64,000 bases of DNA from Stenopsyche tienmushanensis (lineage: Eukaryota > Arthropoda > Insecta > Trichoptera > Stenopsychidae): contig WACJ01000514.1 in the NCBI GenBank assembly GCA_008973525.1, forward strand, positions 1,426,001 to 1,490,000. The letters run 5' to 3'. Below are positions 12,521-24,271 of the stretch, piece by piece; within the stretch, counting starts at the first letter, position 1; the number at the start of each line of letters is the position of its first letter. The notes below the pieces were generated by a model that saw only the letters and a program-made list of their open reading frames with translations, ran no database searches and was not told the origin of the DNA. A program made the position numbers and the translations under genes.

Positions 12521-12604
12521 AATCCTGGGATCCCGGGATCCCGGACAGTTTTGGGTGCTCATGAATCTCGGGATTAGTGAACGTAATCCTGAAAAATTTG
12601 GGAT
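12521..12604. repeat. GGGATCCC-rich repeat, possible left part of a hAT relic
   Basis: Tandem CCTGGGATCCCGGGATCCCGG followed by more CTCGGGATT / GGGATTG motifs. The same motif type recurs next to a hAT transposase fragment at 15510-15602. Some hAT elements carry such subterminal arrays, so the two sites may be the two ends of one element. That link is inference. Confidence 0.45.
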
Positions 12605-12697
12605 TGAAATTTTTTTCTAACAGAAATCGTATATTTTACCGGCAGAATGAAGGCTACTAAATCAAGACATTCCCGCCGAAATCTGGACACTTGGAAA

Positions 12698-12742
12698 CAG
12701 TGGCGTAACTACTAATTGGCGAGCTTAGGCGATGCCTAGGGG
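12698..12742 (+). mobile_element. hAT-like terminus CAGTGGCGTAACTA
   Basis: CAGTGGCGTAACTA followed about 10 bases later by a small inverted repeat around CTTAGGCGATGCCTAGGGGC looks like the start of a hAT element of the CAGTGGCGTA type. The other end was not found. Confidence 0.4.
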
Positions 12743-12813
12743 CAGTAAATGTCTAATCTATGTATACATATATACAATACATATATGTTTTTCAAATTGT
12801 TATATTAACTTTT

Positions 12814-12900
12814 CTCTACCGGTGATGTATTTACTACACCTCGACTCTAATAATGGGAATATCGATATGAAGTATAATAGATACGGGGCTCAGAATTTGT
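12814..12900 (+). repeat. Repeat F, copy 1
   Basis: About 85 bases (core CTCGACTCTAATAATGGGAA) that recur in reverse orientation at 17234-17315 with few differences. It lies just inside the hAT-like terminus at 12698, so it may belong to that element family. Confidence 0.65.
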
Positions 12901-12949
12901 GTATTCCTCCGTAATATAGTTACGAATCACATCAAAGTATTATAGTATA

Positions 12950-12975
12950 CTAGCTGGTACCCGGCGCGTTGCTGC
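12950..12975 (-). mobile_element. Helitron 3' terminus (CTAG end)
   Basis: On the minus strand the sequence runs GCGCCGGGTACCAGCTAG and then T. CTAG fits the Helitron CTRR terminus, the following T fits insertion between A and T, and CCGGGTACC can form a small stem just before the end. ACCCGGCGCG-type sequence at the end of insect Helitrons is known to me in general terms. The helicase pseudogene lies on the same strand at the correct side. Confidence 0.55.
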
Positions 12976-13139
12976 CACAGAAGAAATAGTTCTAAAAATA
13001 CCATTTGAAATTTGAAAGAGTTATCTTGTTTAATTAGCAATGATATAAATAATGATATTTTTTCCGACAATTAATACATTTATTGATATTGAATGATATA
13101 TAAAGAAAAAAATATTAAAAGCATACATTTTGCTTACTT

Positions 13140-14445
13140 AATTGTTCTGCTAAGTGCTTTAGGGTAGAGAATAGTTTTGGCTTTTCCGTCTTTAACAAAT
13201 ACAAATAATTTTCTCGGCTGTCCAACGTGGATTTTCTAGATTCTTCCGCACACTTGAAGTGCCTTGTTGATGGTCATTGAGAATGCAAGTCCAACGGGGA
13301 GCTGCAGTCGTCTCTTATCAAATTGCACGTCGGTGGGAATGAGCACATCTTCTCCTTTCGACTTTCCATTAAGAATATATAGTTGCTTCGATGATATTCG
13401 GCATCAATTTCTTCATAGTGAGTCTTGTTCCAATTTGTAAGGTGGCACATCAGGAAGATCTGACGAATTTAAAAACTCGATTGGATAGTTAGTAACTTGG
13501 TCTGCATTCATGGCGCTATCAATCGATTTGTAGGTAACAGAATCGTTTGCAATTTGTTATTGTATTGTGTGGTTGATTGTATTGACGTCGGTGTTTTCTG
13601 CTGCCAAAATAGCATGTTCGCAAAGCCAATAATGATTTTTATAATTACTAAAAATCTGCGGAAAAACTTTCTGAATGAGTAAATCGATGGATGGCACAAC
13701 AACGCAAAAGTTCGATGGAAATGAAATAAACTTGGTAGCATCAACATGCACTTTTCCTTCACCAATGTTCAATAGTCGTTTTAAAAATGTGGCTGCCGAC
13801 GCATCACGCTACAAATGTACGCGCATATTTGTCTTTAATGTCAGTTTTCGCACGTCTCTCCAAAGATGCGATGCTTTGAGGCAAGAATCAGCTGGTGTCG
13901 ATGAAAGCATCACTGGAAGAGGTTGTCGAAAGTCGCCACATAATAAAATTAGAGCGCCACCAAACGGTTTTGCATTTGATCGTAAGTCTTTAAGAGTTCG
14001 ATCAAGCATTGCATTCGTCCCAGATAATCCCCTTGCAAATTTTCAAAACTTTAGCTATGTCAGAAACTTTAGGAATGTTACATGTCAGAGCTTCCAATAA
14101 ATGCATATCTAATGGCAATTTGAATACCGAATGCGCTGTTCGTCCACCATCTAATAATGTTGCCGCAATACCTAATGAAGCAAGAGCTAAAGCAATTCTA
14201 TTTTGAGATCGAATGTGAGCCAATAGTAAAGTGATGAGATACGTTTTTCCAGTACCGCCAGGCGCATCAAGGAAGAACAGATCATTTGTAATTGTATCGT
14301 AGGTCAATTTTTGTTCCGCAAGCAAAATTTGTTCGTTTGCTTCGACAAATGCATCCAAATCATTAGCATTGTACTGCTGTTCAAGTGCAGAACGAATTCT
14401 TGTTGAATGAATTCTTTGATGTTGATGGTTAAGCAAATGTCATCG
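13140..14445 (-). pseudogene. Helitron Rep/helicase, C-terminal Pif1-type helicase relic
   Basis: Read on the minus strand, the first segment (14436-14002) contains the Walker A box DAPGGTGKTYL, then GIAATLLDGGRTAHSVF and the Walker B-like IIWDEC. A shifted frame (14009-13809) continues with LILLCGDFRQPLPV, another Pif1/Helitron helicase motif. A third (13772-13557) has NYKNHYWLCEHAILA. Further pieces follow in other frames, including KSKGEDVLIPTDVQFDKRRL, GLAFSMTINKALQV and AKTILYPKALSR, the expected order towards the C-terminus. The Rep nuclease domain is absent. Frameshifts and stops make it non-functional. Such proteins unwind DNA during rolling-circle transposition. Confidence 0.85.
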
Positions 14446-14450
14446 ATTTC

Positions 14451-14483
14451 GATCAGAGCTTGATTGAAAATCAAGCTCTGATC
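14451..14483. repeat. Perfect 15-bp hairpin at the edge of the helicase relic
   Basis: GATCAGAGCTTGATT at 14451-14465, a 3-base loop, then its exact reverse complement at 14469-14483. It abuts the point where helicase homology ends. It could mark an internal deletion junction or the end of another element; its origin is unknown. Confidence 0.8.
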
Positions 14484-15387
14484 AAATTAAATCAATCGTC
14501 AACATATTGTTATTAAATAAAATAATTATTCATTTGATTCTTGTTTTTTATTTTTTAAATTAAATTTAAATTCAAATCTGGTTAGGTTAGGTTTGTTTGT
14601 TTTCATTGTGTCGAAATGAAGGCGTTTTCAATTTACCAATAAATTTGCCCCTCGTTAACAGGATTTAACCTTTATCCATTTTACACTGGGATGCAATCTG
14701 TAATCGTAATGAATATCATATTGAAATGCAGCAATATTCAAATCAACATGTACTTTCGATTCTCGTTGCACGTTGGTCGTCTGATTTTTTATCGGATAGC
14801 ACTCAAACGTACTTTTTCGGTTGTTACGTACGTGAATAAGCGATGAATGAAATGAAGCATTTTAAAAGTGCTTGCGATAAATAATTTGGATATAATTGAC
14901 TCACGCCGATGGATAACCTGCAAATGACATTGACGTTTGACGTATGTGTTGTATGTGACGACGACACGACGCCTCCTACTGCAACTTGTAGGTACTATAT
15001 ACCTATAGCCTTAGCAACGCCTTAGCAACGCATAATCTCAAACACGTCAGAATCAACAACTTTCACACATTAAGTTTTGAATTAAAAATCTACTGTAAGT
15101 TAATTGTACTATGCCTATGTCACCCCCTGATCCCTTGGCAATAAGTGGACCAAGTTTTGTCTCAATCCGATGAACGCGCATATCAACCCATTTCGCCCGA
15201 GCATTAGACGGGAAACGCAACTTATTTTTATATATTAGATAAGTATTCTTCTGCAGCAACGGAAATAAATAATTTGTCAGGAAATTGGGAATTTTGTGAG
15301 TTTTAGTCCGTTTCTCAGCAAATAGGAATTTTATCAGTAATATTGATGGTATTTTACGAATATGGGGTCTCATTCGAACTAGGATTT
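14484..15387. other. Non-coding DNA between helicase relic and hAT fragment
   Basis: Contains GGTTAGGTTAGGTTT (14580-14594), a duplicated TTAGCAACGC near 15010-15030 and a frame on the minus strand (15373-15053) that I do not recognise. The 5' end of the Helitron probably lies in this interval but could not be placed. Confidence 0.4.
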
Positions 15388-15495
15388 AAATATCTGATTA
15401 TGATACCTCCAACGAGTGTGGAGGCTGAACGTGCATTTTCAGCAGCAAGTTGCCTGGCTTCCAAAATCAGATCCAGACTAAATCCAGATCTATAA
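15388..15495 (+). pseudogene. hAT transposase C-terminal dimerisation fragment
   Basis: A 35-codon frame ending in TAA contains IPPTSVEAERAFSAA, then SKIRSRLN, which closely matches the hAT C-terminal dimerisation region (pattern P-x-S-V-x-x-E-R-x-F-S followed by K-x-R-x-R-L). Upstream transposase sequence is not readable, so this is a short relic. GGGATCCC repeats start within 20 bases of its stop. Confidence 0.8.
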
Positions 15496-15509
15496 ATCAG
15501 ACTAATCCA

Positions 15510-15602
15510 GATCAGTCCCGGGATCCCGGGACTGATCCCGGGATGGTTTAATGCAATTTCGAAATTCCGGGATCGAAATATTGGCTCGGGATTTGATTCC
15601 CT
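15510..15602. repeat. 28-bp perfect palindrome and GGGATCCC repeats
   Basis: 15510-15537 is a perfect palindrome whose half is GATCAGTCCCGGGA. It is followed by TGATCCCGGGATGG, CCGGGATCG and CTCGGGATT motifs. These resemble the array at 12521-12604 and probably belong to the terminal region of the hAT relic. Confidence 0.6.
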
Positions 15603-17233
15603 ACAAATAACATGCTTGGTTCCTATATCCAAATAACAGAAAATGTGTAGGTCATTTAAATGATCATAACCATTGTTTGCATTGTATAGAGGGAGAACAT
15701 CTGCCGTCGCTCGGACCAACTATCCGTACCGCGTCCATCTGACTGATCATCGTCGAGCGTTTGAATAATTTTATTTTCCTAAACCCATCACAAACGACAA
15801 TGAAGAGATTGTATGCAAATATTCTATTCCTTATTACATGACTGTGATTTGAATAAAATGTCAAAATCATCTAACAAGCCGTTTGGTAATGTTAATTTAA
15901 AAATATATCTACTTAAATTATATCAATGGTTCTATCAATTTTTCAACAATATTAATTTAGAAAGTCTTAAAAACGCATTGCTTAATTATTTCTTCTTAAA
16001 TTAAAAATACACATTCTGTTTAATTTATGCCAGCAACTTTAAATGACACGTCCCAAAGACAATACTGTGATATATGTCTCTATTGGTGGCTATGAATTAT
16101 TTAACAACATTTCTTCGTAACCTTATACGGAAGCATAAATACATAGTAAAAAGATATATTTTACTATTTTATTATAAAAAAAAGTGATCAATAGTAATCG
16201 GCTCTTTGGCAACGCTTTCACAAGGACTCCATTCGAATATTATCGCTAAGTAGAGTTTATATAAGTTGATGGATGATTTGAACCTTTTTGAATTATACTC
16301 AAAATAAAAATATAAAAATGTGCGTTTGTAGTAAATATTTGTAATAATGCCTACATAAACAACTGCTTTATGTTGATATCGTCATCTAGAAATTACATTT
16401 AAAACGGACTTTAAAACATTGAATATCTAGGACAATTCAAGTGCTTAATTCATTTTGAACATCGCCAATGTATTTCCATGTAAAATTCTCTGTTGTATTC
16501 AAATTTATATCCTGTTCAAATAACAGTACGAAGCATAAACAACGCCTCAGGTGCGTAATGAAGGCCTTTTAAAATTATTAAAAGGACTTGAAAGACTGTA
16601 AAATGAGGTCCTTAGGAAAGAAAGCCTCGCGCATCGAAGCATCTGGCTGTTGAAATAACACAAATGACGCATTTCGTTGTGCTCCTTCAAGATATGTTCA
16701 TTCGGGAATTTTCAATTAAGCCTGTAATTAATAAGGGTAGAGCTGATTTAAAATTGGGTGGACTCGTAAGTTATTTCGGATCGTAAAAATAATTAAGTAT
16801 GCATATACTTAGACCTGCATTCCGCTTCGAGCTTAAAATGAGATCAAATCTACATAGTGATATATGTTGGGATGCGGCGATTTTTCAATGTACTTTTTAT
16901 TACTATTTTCAAAAGGCGAGGTAAATTTAAAAACATGACTTCTAAAACTAAATTTCAAAAATTATAGACTAATTTTGGGAAATTTGGGAATGGTTTAGCC
17001 TTTAAGTATAGACTTTTTTTTAAACTCTTATTGATTTCAGACATGGTCACGGATCTGGAACTAAGGGCTTCTTAATCACAGGACTATCTATATTTTTGGA
17101 AAATGTTCAAAAATGTTATAATTTTTATTTTGAATTCATACATTATTTATATTATGTTAATATTTCCCATACGGTGCTAAAAACATCCACACGCTACCAT
17201 GATATGTATTTGGTACACCATATGAAACTCTAA
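15603..17233. other. Intergenic DNA without recognisable genes
   Basis: AT-rich; small open frames overlap and lack motifs. I see nothing further to annotate. Confidence 0.5.
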
Positions 17234-17315
17234 AGATTCTGAACCCCATATCTATTATATTTCATATCGATATTCCCATTATTAGAGTCGAGTTGTAGTA
17301 AATACATCATGGTGA
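17234..17315 (-). repeat. Repeat F, copy 2 (inverted relative to copy 1)
   Basis: Reverse complement of 12814-12900 with few mismatches; the shared block includes AATATCGATATGAA and CTCTAATAATGGGAATATCG. Similarity fades on both sides. Confidence 0.65.
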
Positions 17316-17640
17316 GGGAAATTTTAAAATTACTTGGGACATATTCGCAATTTTATGATTTTTTTTAAATATACAATAATGCGAAAAAAATGGGTAGATT
17401 AAATATTTCAAGAAACATTCATTTTATAGTTCTTCGTTCATCTAAAGGCTGAAAAATTGGCTTTTGATACATTCACCTCATCAGTTTGCCTATGAAAATT
17501 TAATGTATGTTTGTTTGTTCTGTATATTCGTGTGCATAATTTGTTCTAATTCAAATTAAATTTAATATACAAGAACATCAAGTGGCATCTGTCTTCCTGA
17601 TTGCCTTTATCGATTGGCTCTCCCTAATCATAACATAACA

Positions 17641-17735
17641 CATCATTCAATAAGTTTGTAGGATTTAATTCGTCGTAAAATTAATTTAAAAAAAAACAAA
17701 CAAGAAATTATATCCTATGAACTTATTGAGTGATG
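17641..17735. mobile_element. Short foldback MITE with CAATAAGTTyGTAGGA ends
   Basis: CATCATTCAATAAGTTTGTAGG at the left and TCCTATGAACTTATTGAGTGATG at the right are inverted copies with few mismatches, separated by about 48 bases. The same inverted ends occur at 28372-28482, so this is a family. The length and terminal sequence suggest a deletion derivative of a mariner/Tc1-type element; a TA duplication is not clear. Confidence 0.6.
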
Positions 17736-19319
17736 TATTAAATATAGTTCAATCTTATTTTATAGCCCTCGTGAAAATAGAATCAATCAACCCTTCGCAT
17801 CCATCAGATATATATAGCTTTAAAGACAACCCTATTTCTATATATTATTAATAATTTCCAAGCTACACTAGGCAAGGGTTGCTAGTTATCGTTTTTTGAT
17901 ATAATGAAGAATATTAAATATTTTAATATTCCTCAAAAGTATATGGAATTTAATTTAAGAGTCACGTAAAATTGGCAATTAGTTTGTACCAACCCATAAG
18001 CTTAACAAATACCATAGTTCAGATTTACATTATATTATACAACGGGTTAATGGAGCCGACGAAGCCTGTCATATTAATCTTGATGTCCTCGAAAGGCGTT
18101 GTCTACAAAATGCCGTTGAAAATTTGCGAAATGAAAAATACGCAGATTCCATAAAAGCCTCCATCAGTGGTCCTATAAAAGCCGACCTATCCATGAGGAA
18201 CTCTAATTGTTTTTAAGCATTATTGTGGTGCTTTTCAGTCGTAGAAAAACGCCTCTGTGGGCGTAGCTGCGCCGGAAACCAAGAACGTGACAAAGTGGTT
18301 GGTCCGGAATTTATTTCGCACCCACATTTTGCACTTTCACCTATTGTGTGCTAACCGAAATTCGTTTATTATAATGGTTCTGCTATTTTTGAATAGCTAC
18401 CGATTTTGCCAATAGGTCAACGATGAGACCGTTTAAGCATTTATAAATGAGTTTCCGAACGATGGCCTTCCAAATCGCTCGAATATCAATAAAACAGAAC
18501 CATTCATCTTCCAAACAAAGACTGTGAGAATTTCTCTTTTTTGTATCACATTACATATGCTTGCAAAATGCGGTGATATCACGAGAAGGACGATCTTTCT
18601 TTCGTCGGAGAGATTTTATCATGTGGATGAAATTGGCGATCATCGATTGACATACAATACATTTACATTTTTAACTTTGTCATATTATGCCAGAAATACC
18701 TAAAATATCCAATATACCATTGGAGGGTTGTTTGAAATTATGTTACATCTGGATAGAGTGATTAGACAATTACTTAATCAATTATTAGCCAAATCATATG
18801 GATAATTCACTCCATTCAAAATCCTAGGAGAAAGCAATTGAGCGATAATTGAACAATATATTTCAACTTGTTCTCAAATAAGCTCTTACAATATCATAAT
18901 ATGGACTAGAAACTATATTTAAAAACCGTGTAAATCAAAACCCCATTTAGAATTTGGTGAAGATTTCGCAAAAAATGTGATTTATTTGTTTGAAATGCTT
19001 ATAAAGAAAGGTGCATAAAGATGCTTGAAAAAGAAAAAAATATGGAAAGTATGTTCAAGAGATTTATCTGACAGTATTTAAGAAATATAACTCCAGCTTC
19101 GAGACCTCAACGATGAACATTATCCTCAAGCATAGCCAAGACTCATAGCTTAGTAAGAGCCTGCTTAACGCGTAGGATAAGCCCTAATAAGTTCCGTTGT
19201 TAAATTAAATAGCGTTAGACAAAGTCATCTTAACACCTAAACACATACATCAAATGTTACATGCATTCACAATGTAATAATAACTAATTTGTTGCAAGTA
19301 TCAAAGCAAAAAAAATCGT
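17736..19319. other. Intergenic DNA without recognisable genes
   Basis: AT-rich with no recognisable motif, frame or repeat that I could pair elsewhere in the window. Confidence 0.45.
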
Positions 19320-20120
19320 TCGCGATTTTGGGGAATACCAATTTAAAAATCGCATAACTTTGAAACAGCTATATAAAGTATATACAAAATCGCATAAAAA
19401 AAGTTAATAAAACAAGGGATAACCATAAGGCAATTAAAAAATAACTGTCATTTTCGATATGACTCAAAATCGCTCTCTTCTTCGAAAGAAATAGTATACC
19501 CAGGGTCAATTTCATCATTGTTCTGTGTAGATTTTCTCTTTCTAACAATATAATTCTTAATTAGTAAAAATGTCGCTATAGTTCCTAACTAAAAAAAAAT
19601 CTCAGAATGGCGACTGTTTAAAAAAATGATTTTTTGGCCTTATTTTTTCAGTTTTATTTTTTTAAATAGTTCAAAATTTAATTTTGACAAAAATCTGGTA
19701 GGAATAATAGAGATTATATAAAAAAGATTTGTATCCAGTTTGAAGTTAATTAATTAATTAATTAAAACTAGGACCGACCAAGTTGCCGCGTCATTAAAAT
19801 AGCTATAACTCCGTAAGTAATTGGAATTTTGGAAATTCCTTTGGATAATGTATTTTTAAAAGTCGAACCATTGGAAAAATGCAAAAAACATTTTTTTCAA
19901 AAATCTAAACCAGCGTGGTCGTAATTCAGCGATAGCAGATGCAATATGATTTACACAGTCCCAAATTATTATTTTTTTTCAAATTTCTGTTAGTGTTGAT
20001 GATTTATTTCCTATTTTATTCAAAATATCTCGATACGTACTCTTTATGAAATAAAAAAAAATGCTTTAAAAAAACCGCATAACTTCGAAATCGCACAAAA
20101 AGAGGTTTGTTTTCATGGTT
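19320..20120 (+). repeat. Repeat B, copy 1
   Basis: Contains AAAATCGCATAACTTTGAAA, AATCGCATAAAAAAAGTTAA, an AATGGCGACTGTTTAAAAAA segment and CCGCATAACTTCGAAATCGC. Parts recur at 23340-23618 / 27404-27760 and, reversed, at 37900-38070. Very AT-rich, non-coding and unclassified. Confidence 0.5.
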
Positions 20121-20854
20121 TAATTAAGAAGTTTGCTCAGTATATTTGCAGTCAATTATTTCGATGTTTATTCAACGTGTTTCTTCTCGATTATTTTTAA
20201 AAAAATATACAGAATTGAGATTTTTTTGAGAAATATATAATACCATAAAATATGAGTTCGTTTCTGCCAAAATTCATTCTATTTGAAATGTTTTATTGGG
20301 GCTCTAGATATGACAAAAAATATTCATACTTTCTTACAAAGTCGAAAAACCTTAATAAATTAATAAAGAACTTATCTATCGATAGCGATTTCAATAGATC
20401 ATATCTACGTTTTGTGACGGTTGAAAGATTGTTTAGAATACGATGTTGAATATGATGTTTGTAGTTTTAAGCTGATACTGATATGAGTCAATAATTTATT
20501 TCGAAGATGGAAATATTTCGGATTTTATTGGATTTTTTAAGCCCAAAGCGATCTAAAATTCTCGATTTTACTTTAGATGGCATGTGTTTTTTAATTGAAT
20601 ATGCTATATGCATATCCTATATCTCGGATGAAGGCAATCTCCACTAGGGAAAAGATTTTTCATGTGGTGGTTTCCCATTTGTCTTCCACACATGCTAAAG
20701 TAAGGATAGGTAAGGATATAATTAATTTATGTAAAATTTAAATGTTAACCACATTTCTAGGTGTTTAATTTCAATAACATACTACGATAATAATATTTCG
20801 AAATATATTCATCAAAATATCTTATATGCACTACTTATATGCATGCGTTCTTAT

Positions 20855-20986
20855 ACAATGCGTTGGTGTGGGCGGTGGCAGATATCAAAGCAAGCGTGCT
20901 GCCCACACTACCATTTCACCCCTTATGCGGACGACTTTTTTAGTAGATATACAATGTCAGAATAAAATACTTCATTTTATTCTGAC
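20855..20986 (+). repeat. GTTGGTGYGGGCGRYGGCA motif and adjacent 13-bp hairpin
   Basis: GCGTTGGTGTGGGCGGTGGC (with GATATCAA following) recurs as TCGTTGGTGCGGGCGACGGC at 22887-22912 and in reverse at 36541-36567. About 75 bases further on, GTCAGAATAAAAT (20956-20968) and its exact reverse complement (20974-20986) form a stem with a 5-base loop. Confidence 0.55.
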
Positions 20987-23339
20987 GAATTCTATCGAAG
21001 TTTTCAGAAAAGAGAGGAATAAAGTCATAGTGCCATTTTTTTAAACTGTACATTATATTAAAATGTAACACTCTGTATGCAGATTGAAAACAAATATAGC
21101 ATGCGAAAAATGGCTGTTTGTGGGAGATGAGATATTATTTATATGCCTGTTGGGTTGTAATATCGCATGTTATTTGTTAAAAATAAATTTCTTCTACACC
21201 CACAGCTTAATAAGTATTCAAACAATGCTGTATATGAGCGAAATTTTACTTAAAAGCACAAATTAAATTCAAAAGCGAAATTGAGAATTGAAGGCCAGAA
21301 GTATGGTGCCTGTAGGTAACTGGCTTCGTCTGTTAAAATTAATTTATTTTTCCTAAGATAAAGGATGTTCATGGGATACTTTGCCGTTGCATTCCGCATA
21401 TATTTAATTAAAAATGATATAACTTTGAATAAGAATTATTAGCTAAGGAAAGCATATTTGAGTAAATGGTCAAATTATCCTCAATTTTGATCTCAGTTGA
21501 GATATCTCCTAAGGGATGTCATATAAGAAGAACCGAAGAGTCTTTATAATAACAGTCCAAGAACTGCACACACTGATCATTTTAAATATGCTGCAAATTG
21601 CAGTACTATATTTTTATAATTTCAGCAGGAAATTTAAGATATGAGAATTTAAGAAGGAAATGCGCAAATTCTTTCGGAATTCCCAGCTGTAGCCAAGAAA
21701 ACACAAGGTTTCGCTTAGAATTTCCTGCTAAATGATATGGATAAGCATTAGCACTTCCAGACCGGTCCTTTTATGCCGTTTCCAAATGTATCCTTTGGGT
21801 GATATCGGCCTAGCCCTTCAACACATTTCATCCCGAATCTTTTACGTTCTGGATGTATATTTAATGTATTATCTACGCATTGTGTGTGCTTTAATTCAAC
21901 CATTTCGGACATCATTCAAAATATTATAATTGTGGGATGATCTCTTTATTTTTTATCCGCAAGAATTTACGCAAAATGATGTCTTCATCATCGCATTTGT
22001 ATGAAAACCATATGAATTATTTTTCATCCAATTCAAAGCATGCAGTCCTCAATTTTCAAAGTGAATGACCTGATTTTTATCGTATTGCGTGGGATTTCCA
22101 TTAAAAACGTTTGTATTCCCAAATTCAAAGGCGCCAGCGAATTTTTTGCGAATTAAGTTACGATACACCATTTTTCATCATTTTAATAAGTAGCGTCTGG
22201 GTCAATAAACGGAAGAAACAGGTTTTATTATAATTTTATGTTAGCGCTTCGGCAAAGTGATAATATAATGTAATCTAAAGCGAAAATACATTTTCGCACA
22301 CTTTATGACCTTACGTCGACCGAATTTTTTGATGGAAATTTGTGCGAAAATCACACTTATAACGCGCCAAAATGAAATAATCGACGGTAACATCCTCATT
22401 ATACAAACCCAGTCAATATTTCATAGATGTTATATTTCATTGAAACGCCCACAGGTAAGTGCGTCATTTGACTGGATTTTAAATTTAAATACATTCAAGA
22501 AAGGTGCCTTCGAATAACATGTTATAATTGATCGACGGCGGAATGATCAAGTTTTGCATGCCGAATCTGTAATTTATGTTAATAAGCAACGAAGAAGACA
22601 GTTTATTTGGTAATATAATCGACATAACGGTTCAATCGAATAAATAAGCAATGATTCCTTTTTTATCTTCTTCAAATAACAGGATTAATTTCTGGGAATT
22701 CAGACGAGGCGTTTGAGTTTACGATTTCTTAATTGTAATTAAAATCTTTTATCTCAAATGTTCTATGGACTTTTCAGGTAGAATTCAATCTATATTATAA
22801 TAACGTATTAAAATTTAAATGGTTTGACAAGACCAAGATATCAAATAATCGTAAGGATCTTTAGATGTAAGATGATAAGATGCAATACAATTCGTTGGTG
22901 CGGGCGACGGCATATGTTCTACAAAATATTTTTTAATGGATAAACATAATATTTTCAGATTGACTTTTTAAACATATAACATACGCTTTTTTTCAGGAGT
23001 ATCGAATTCAAGTATTATCAAGCTATATATTGTGAGAAATACAAAGACGAAGGAATAAGAATGGCTTCCCAATTCAATGGTTATTAAAGAGACCTTAAAT
23101 ATGTTTCTTTGATGCTTTTGTAAGAAGATTAAAATTATATTTTTTTGATAAATTTCATATTCAATAATACACATAAGTCTAGCAAGATTAATAAAAGCCA
23201 TACAATTGATATGAAAGATATTATTTAATTTAATTTGCAAACCCAATATAAATCTCTAAGTCAGGATTGAACCACTGCTTTTGAGCTTAATATGAATTAA
23301 CCTCCTATTTTATAAAGCAACATATATGTATTAATAAAT
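20987..23339. other. Intergenic DNA without recognisable genes
   Basis: AT-rich. Frames at 21084-21266, 21732-21929, 22305-22517 and 22968-23246 (minus) lack known motifs. One further copy of the GTTGGTGCGGGCGACGGCA motif lies at 22887-22912. Confidence 0.45.
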
Positions 23340-23618
23340 AGATAACAGTCCAAAAAAAATCGCCCAATGGCCCAAAAAATAGATAATTTTTAAAAATGTT
23401 TTTCAGAGAAATTAATATTTTTTGGGATTTATTATGGCACTTTAATATAATATTAAATTAAAAAAATAAATTAATCGTTTTTTAAAAAAATCATCATCAA
23501 GCTCACCTGAAACAAAAAAGTTAAAAAGATTCTTAATCTGAATGAGTATCGCTATTATATAACACCCAATTATTACTTTTTGTTTAAAGTAACAAAATGG
23601 CGTTTTAAAAAATGTTTG
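23340..23618 (+). repeat. Repeat B, copy 2, left part (split by the LTR element)
   Basis: AAAATGGCGTTTTAAAAAAT just before the LTR, continued after the LTR element by TTTGAAAAATTTTT and GGATAGTTTTA, parallels the AATGGCGACTGTTTAAAAAA block of copy 1. The copy resumes at 27404. Confidence 0.45.
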
Positions 23619-24263
23619 TGTTGCGTTTAAGCCCCTTGCCGTCTTCGGGGGCCCGCAATCTTCGTCGCAGCTGCCTCAAGCAGACCACCACGAGGGGCGT
23701 CTCGAATCGCGGGGCGCTCCGGAGGCCGGACGCACCCCTGCGTCTCTCATCTCGGCCCAAAGGGCCTCGACGAGAAGCGAGGGGCTCCGCCCTCAGGGGT
23801 GAAGGAGCCCCGCGGCACCGAGACAAACTCGAAACATCCGCGACGGAAAAATGCGTATACCTCCGCCGAGGGGGCGATTCTTTATCCTCGACCGCTCATA
23901 CGACGACACCAAAAAGGAGGAAACCTCAAACGAGAGGGAAACAATTAAAACATGATGAACTTCGTTTAATAAATTTTATTTACCATTTTGTGATACGGCA
24001 GACGATCACGACGCAGAGGCTTGATGATGGAAACGTAGCGCGAAATTGGCGGCAAATGAGCCCCCAATAGTCAACACGACTGGTCCCCAAAGCGTCCAGA
24101 ACGGAATAGAAAGAATTAGCTCGGCCTACCCTTAAGAAGGTTGAGGTCCGAACGTAATTAAAAACGGCCCGCTTTGACGACCAAAAATCGATATTAAACG
24201 ACGAAATTAATTAATTTATTTTTATAATCAATAAAATCAATCGCAAATTATTCCCACGCTACA
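23619..24263 (-). repeat. Left LTR (3' LTR in element orientation)
   Basis: 645 bases starting TGTTGCGT and ending ACGCTACA. It matches the right LTR over its whole length; the only difference I see is GGGG versus GGGGG in the GCGAGGGG tract. It is GC-rich at the left and AT-rich at the right, where the minus strand would hold TATA-like and AATAAA-like signals. Confidence 0.92.
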
Positions 24264-24271
24264 CTCCCCCC
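24264..24271 (-). promoter_or_regulatory. Polypurine tract
   Basis: On the minus strand GGGGGGAG abuts the downstream LTR, the expected place for the primer of plus-strand DNA synthesis. Confidence 0.75.

Noticed and set aside
14580..14594. GGTTAGGTTAGGTTT, similar to the insect telomere repeat
   Set aside because: Only two units; short runs like this are common inside insect chromosomes.
23612..24070. 152-codon plus-strand open frame
   Set aside because: It lies inside the left LTR, and a one-base difference between the LTRs shifts the corresponding frame in the right copy.
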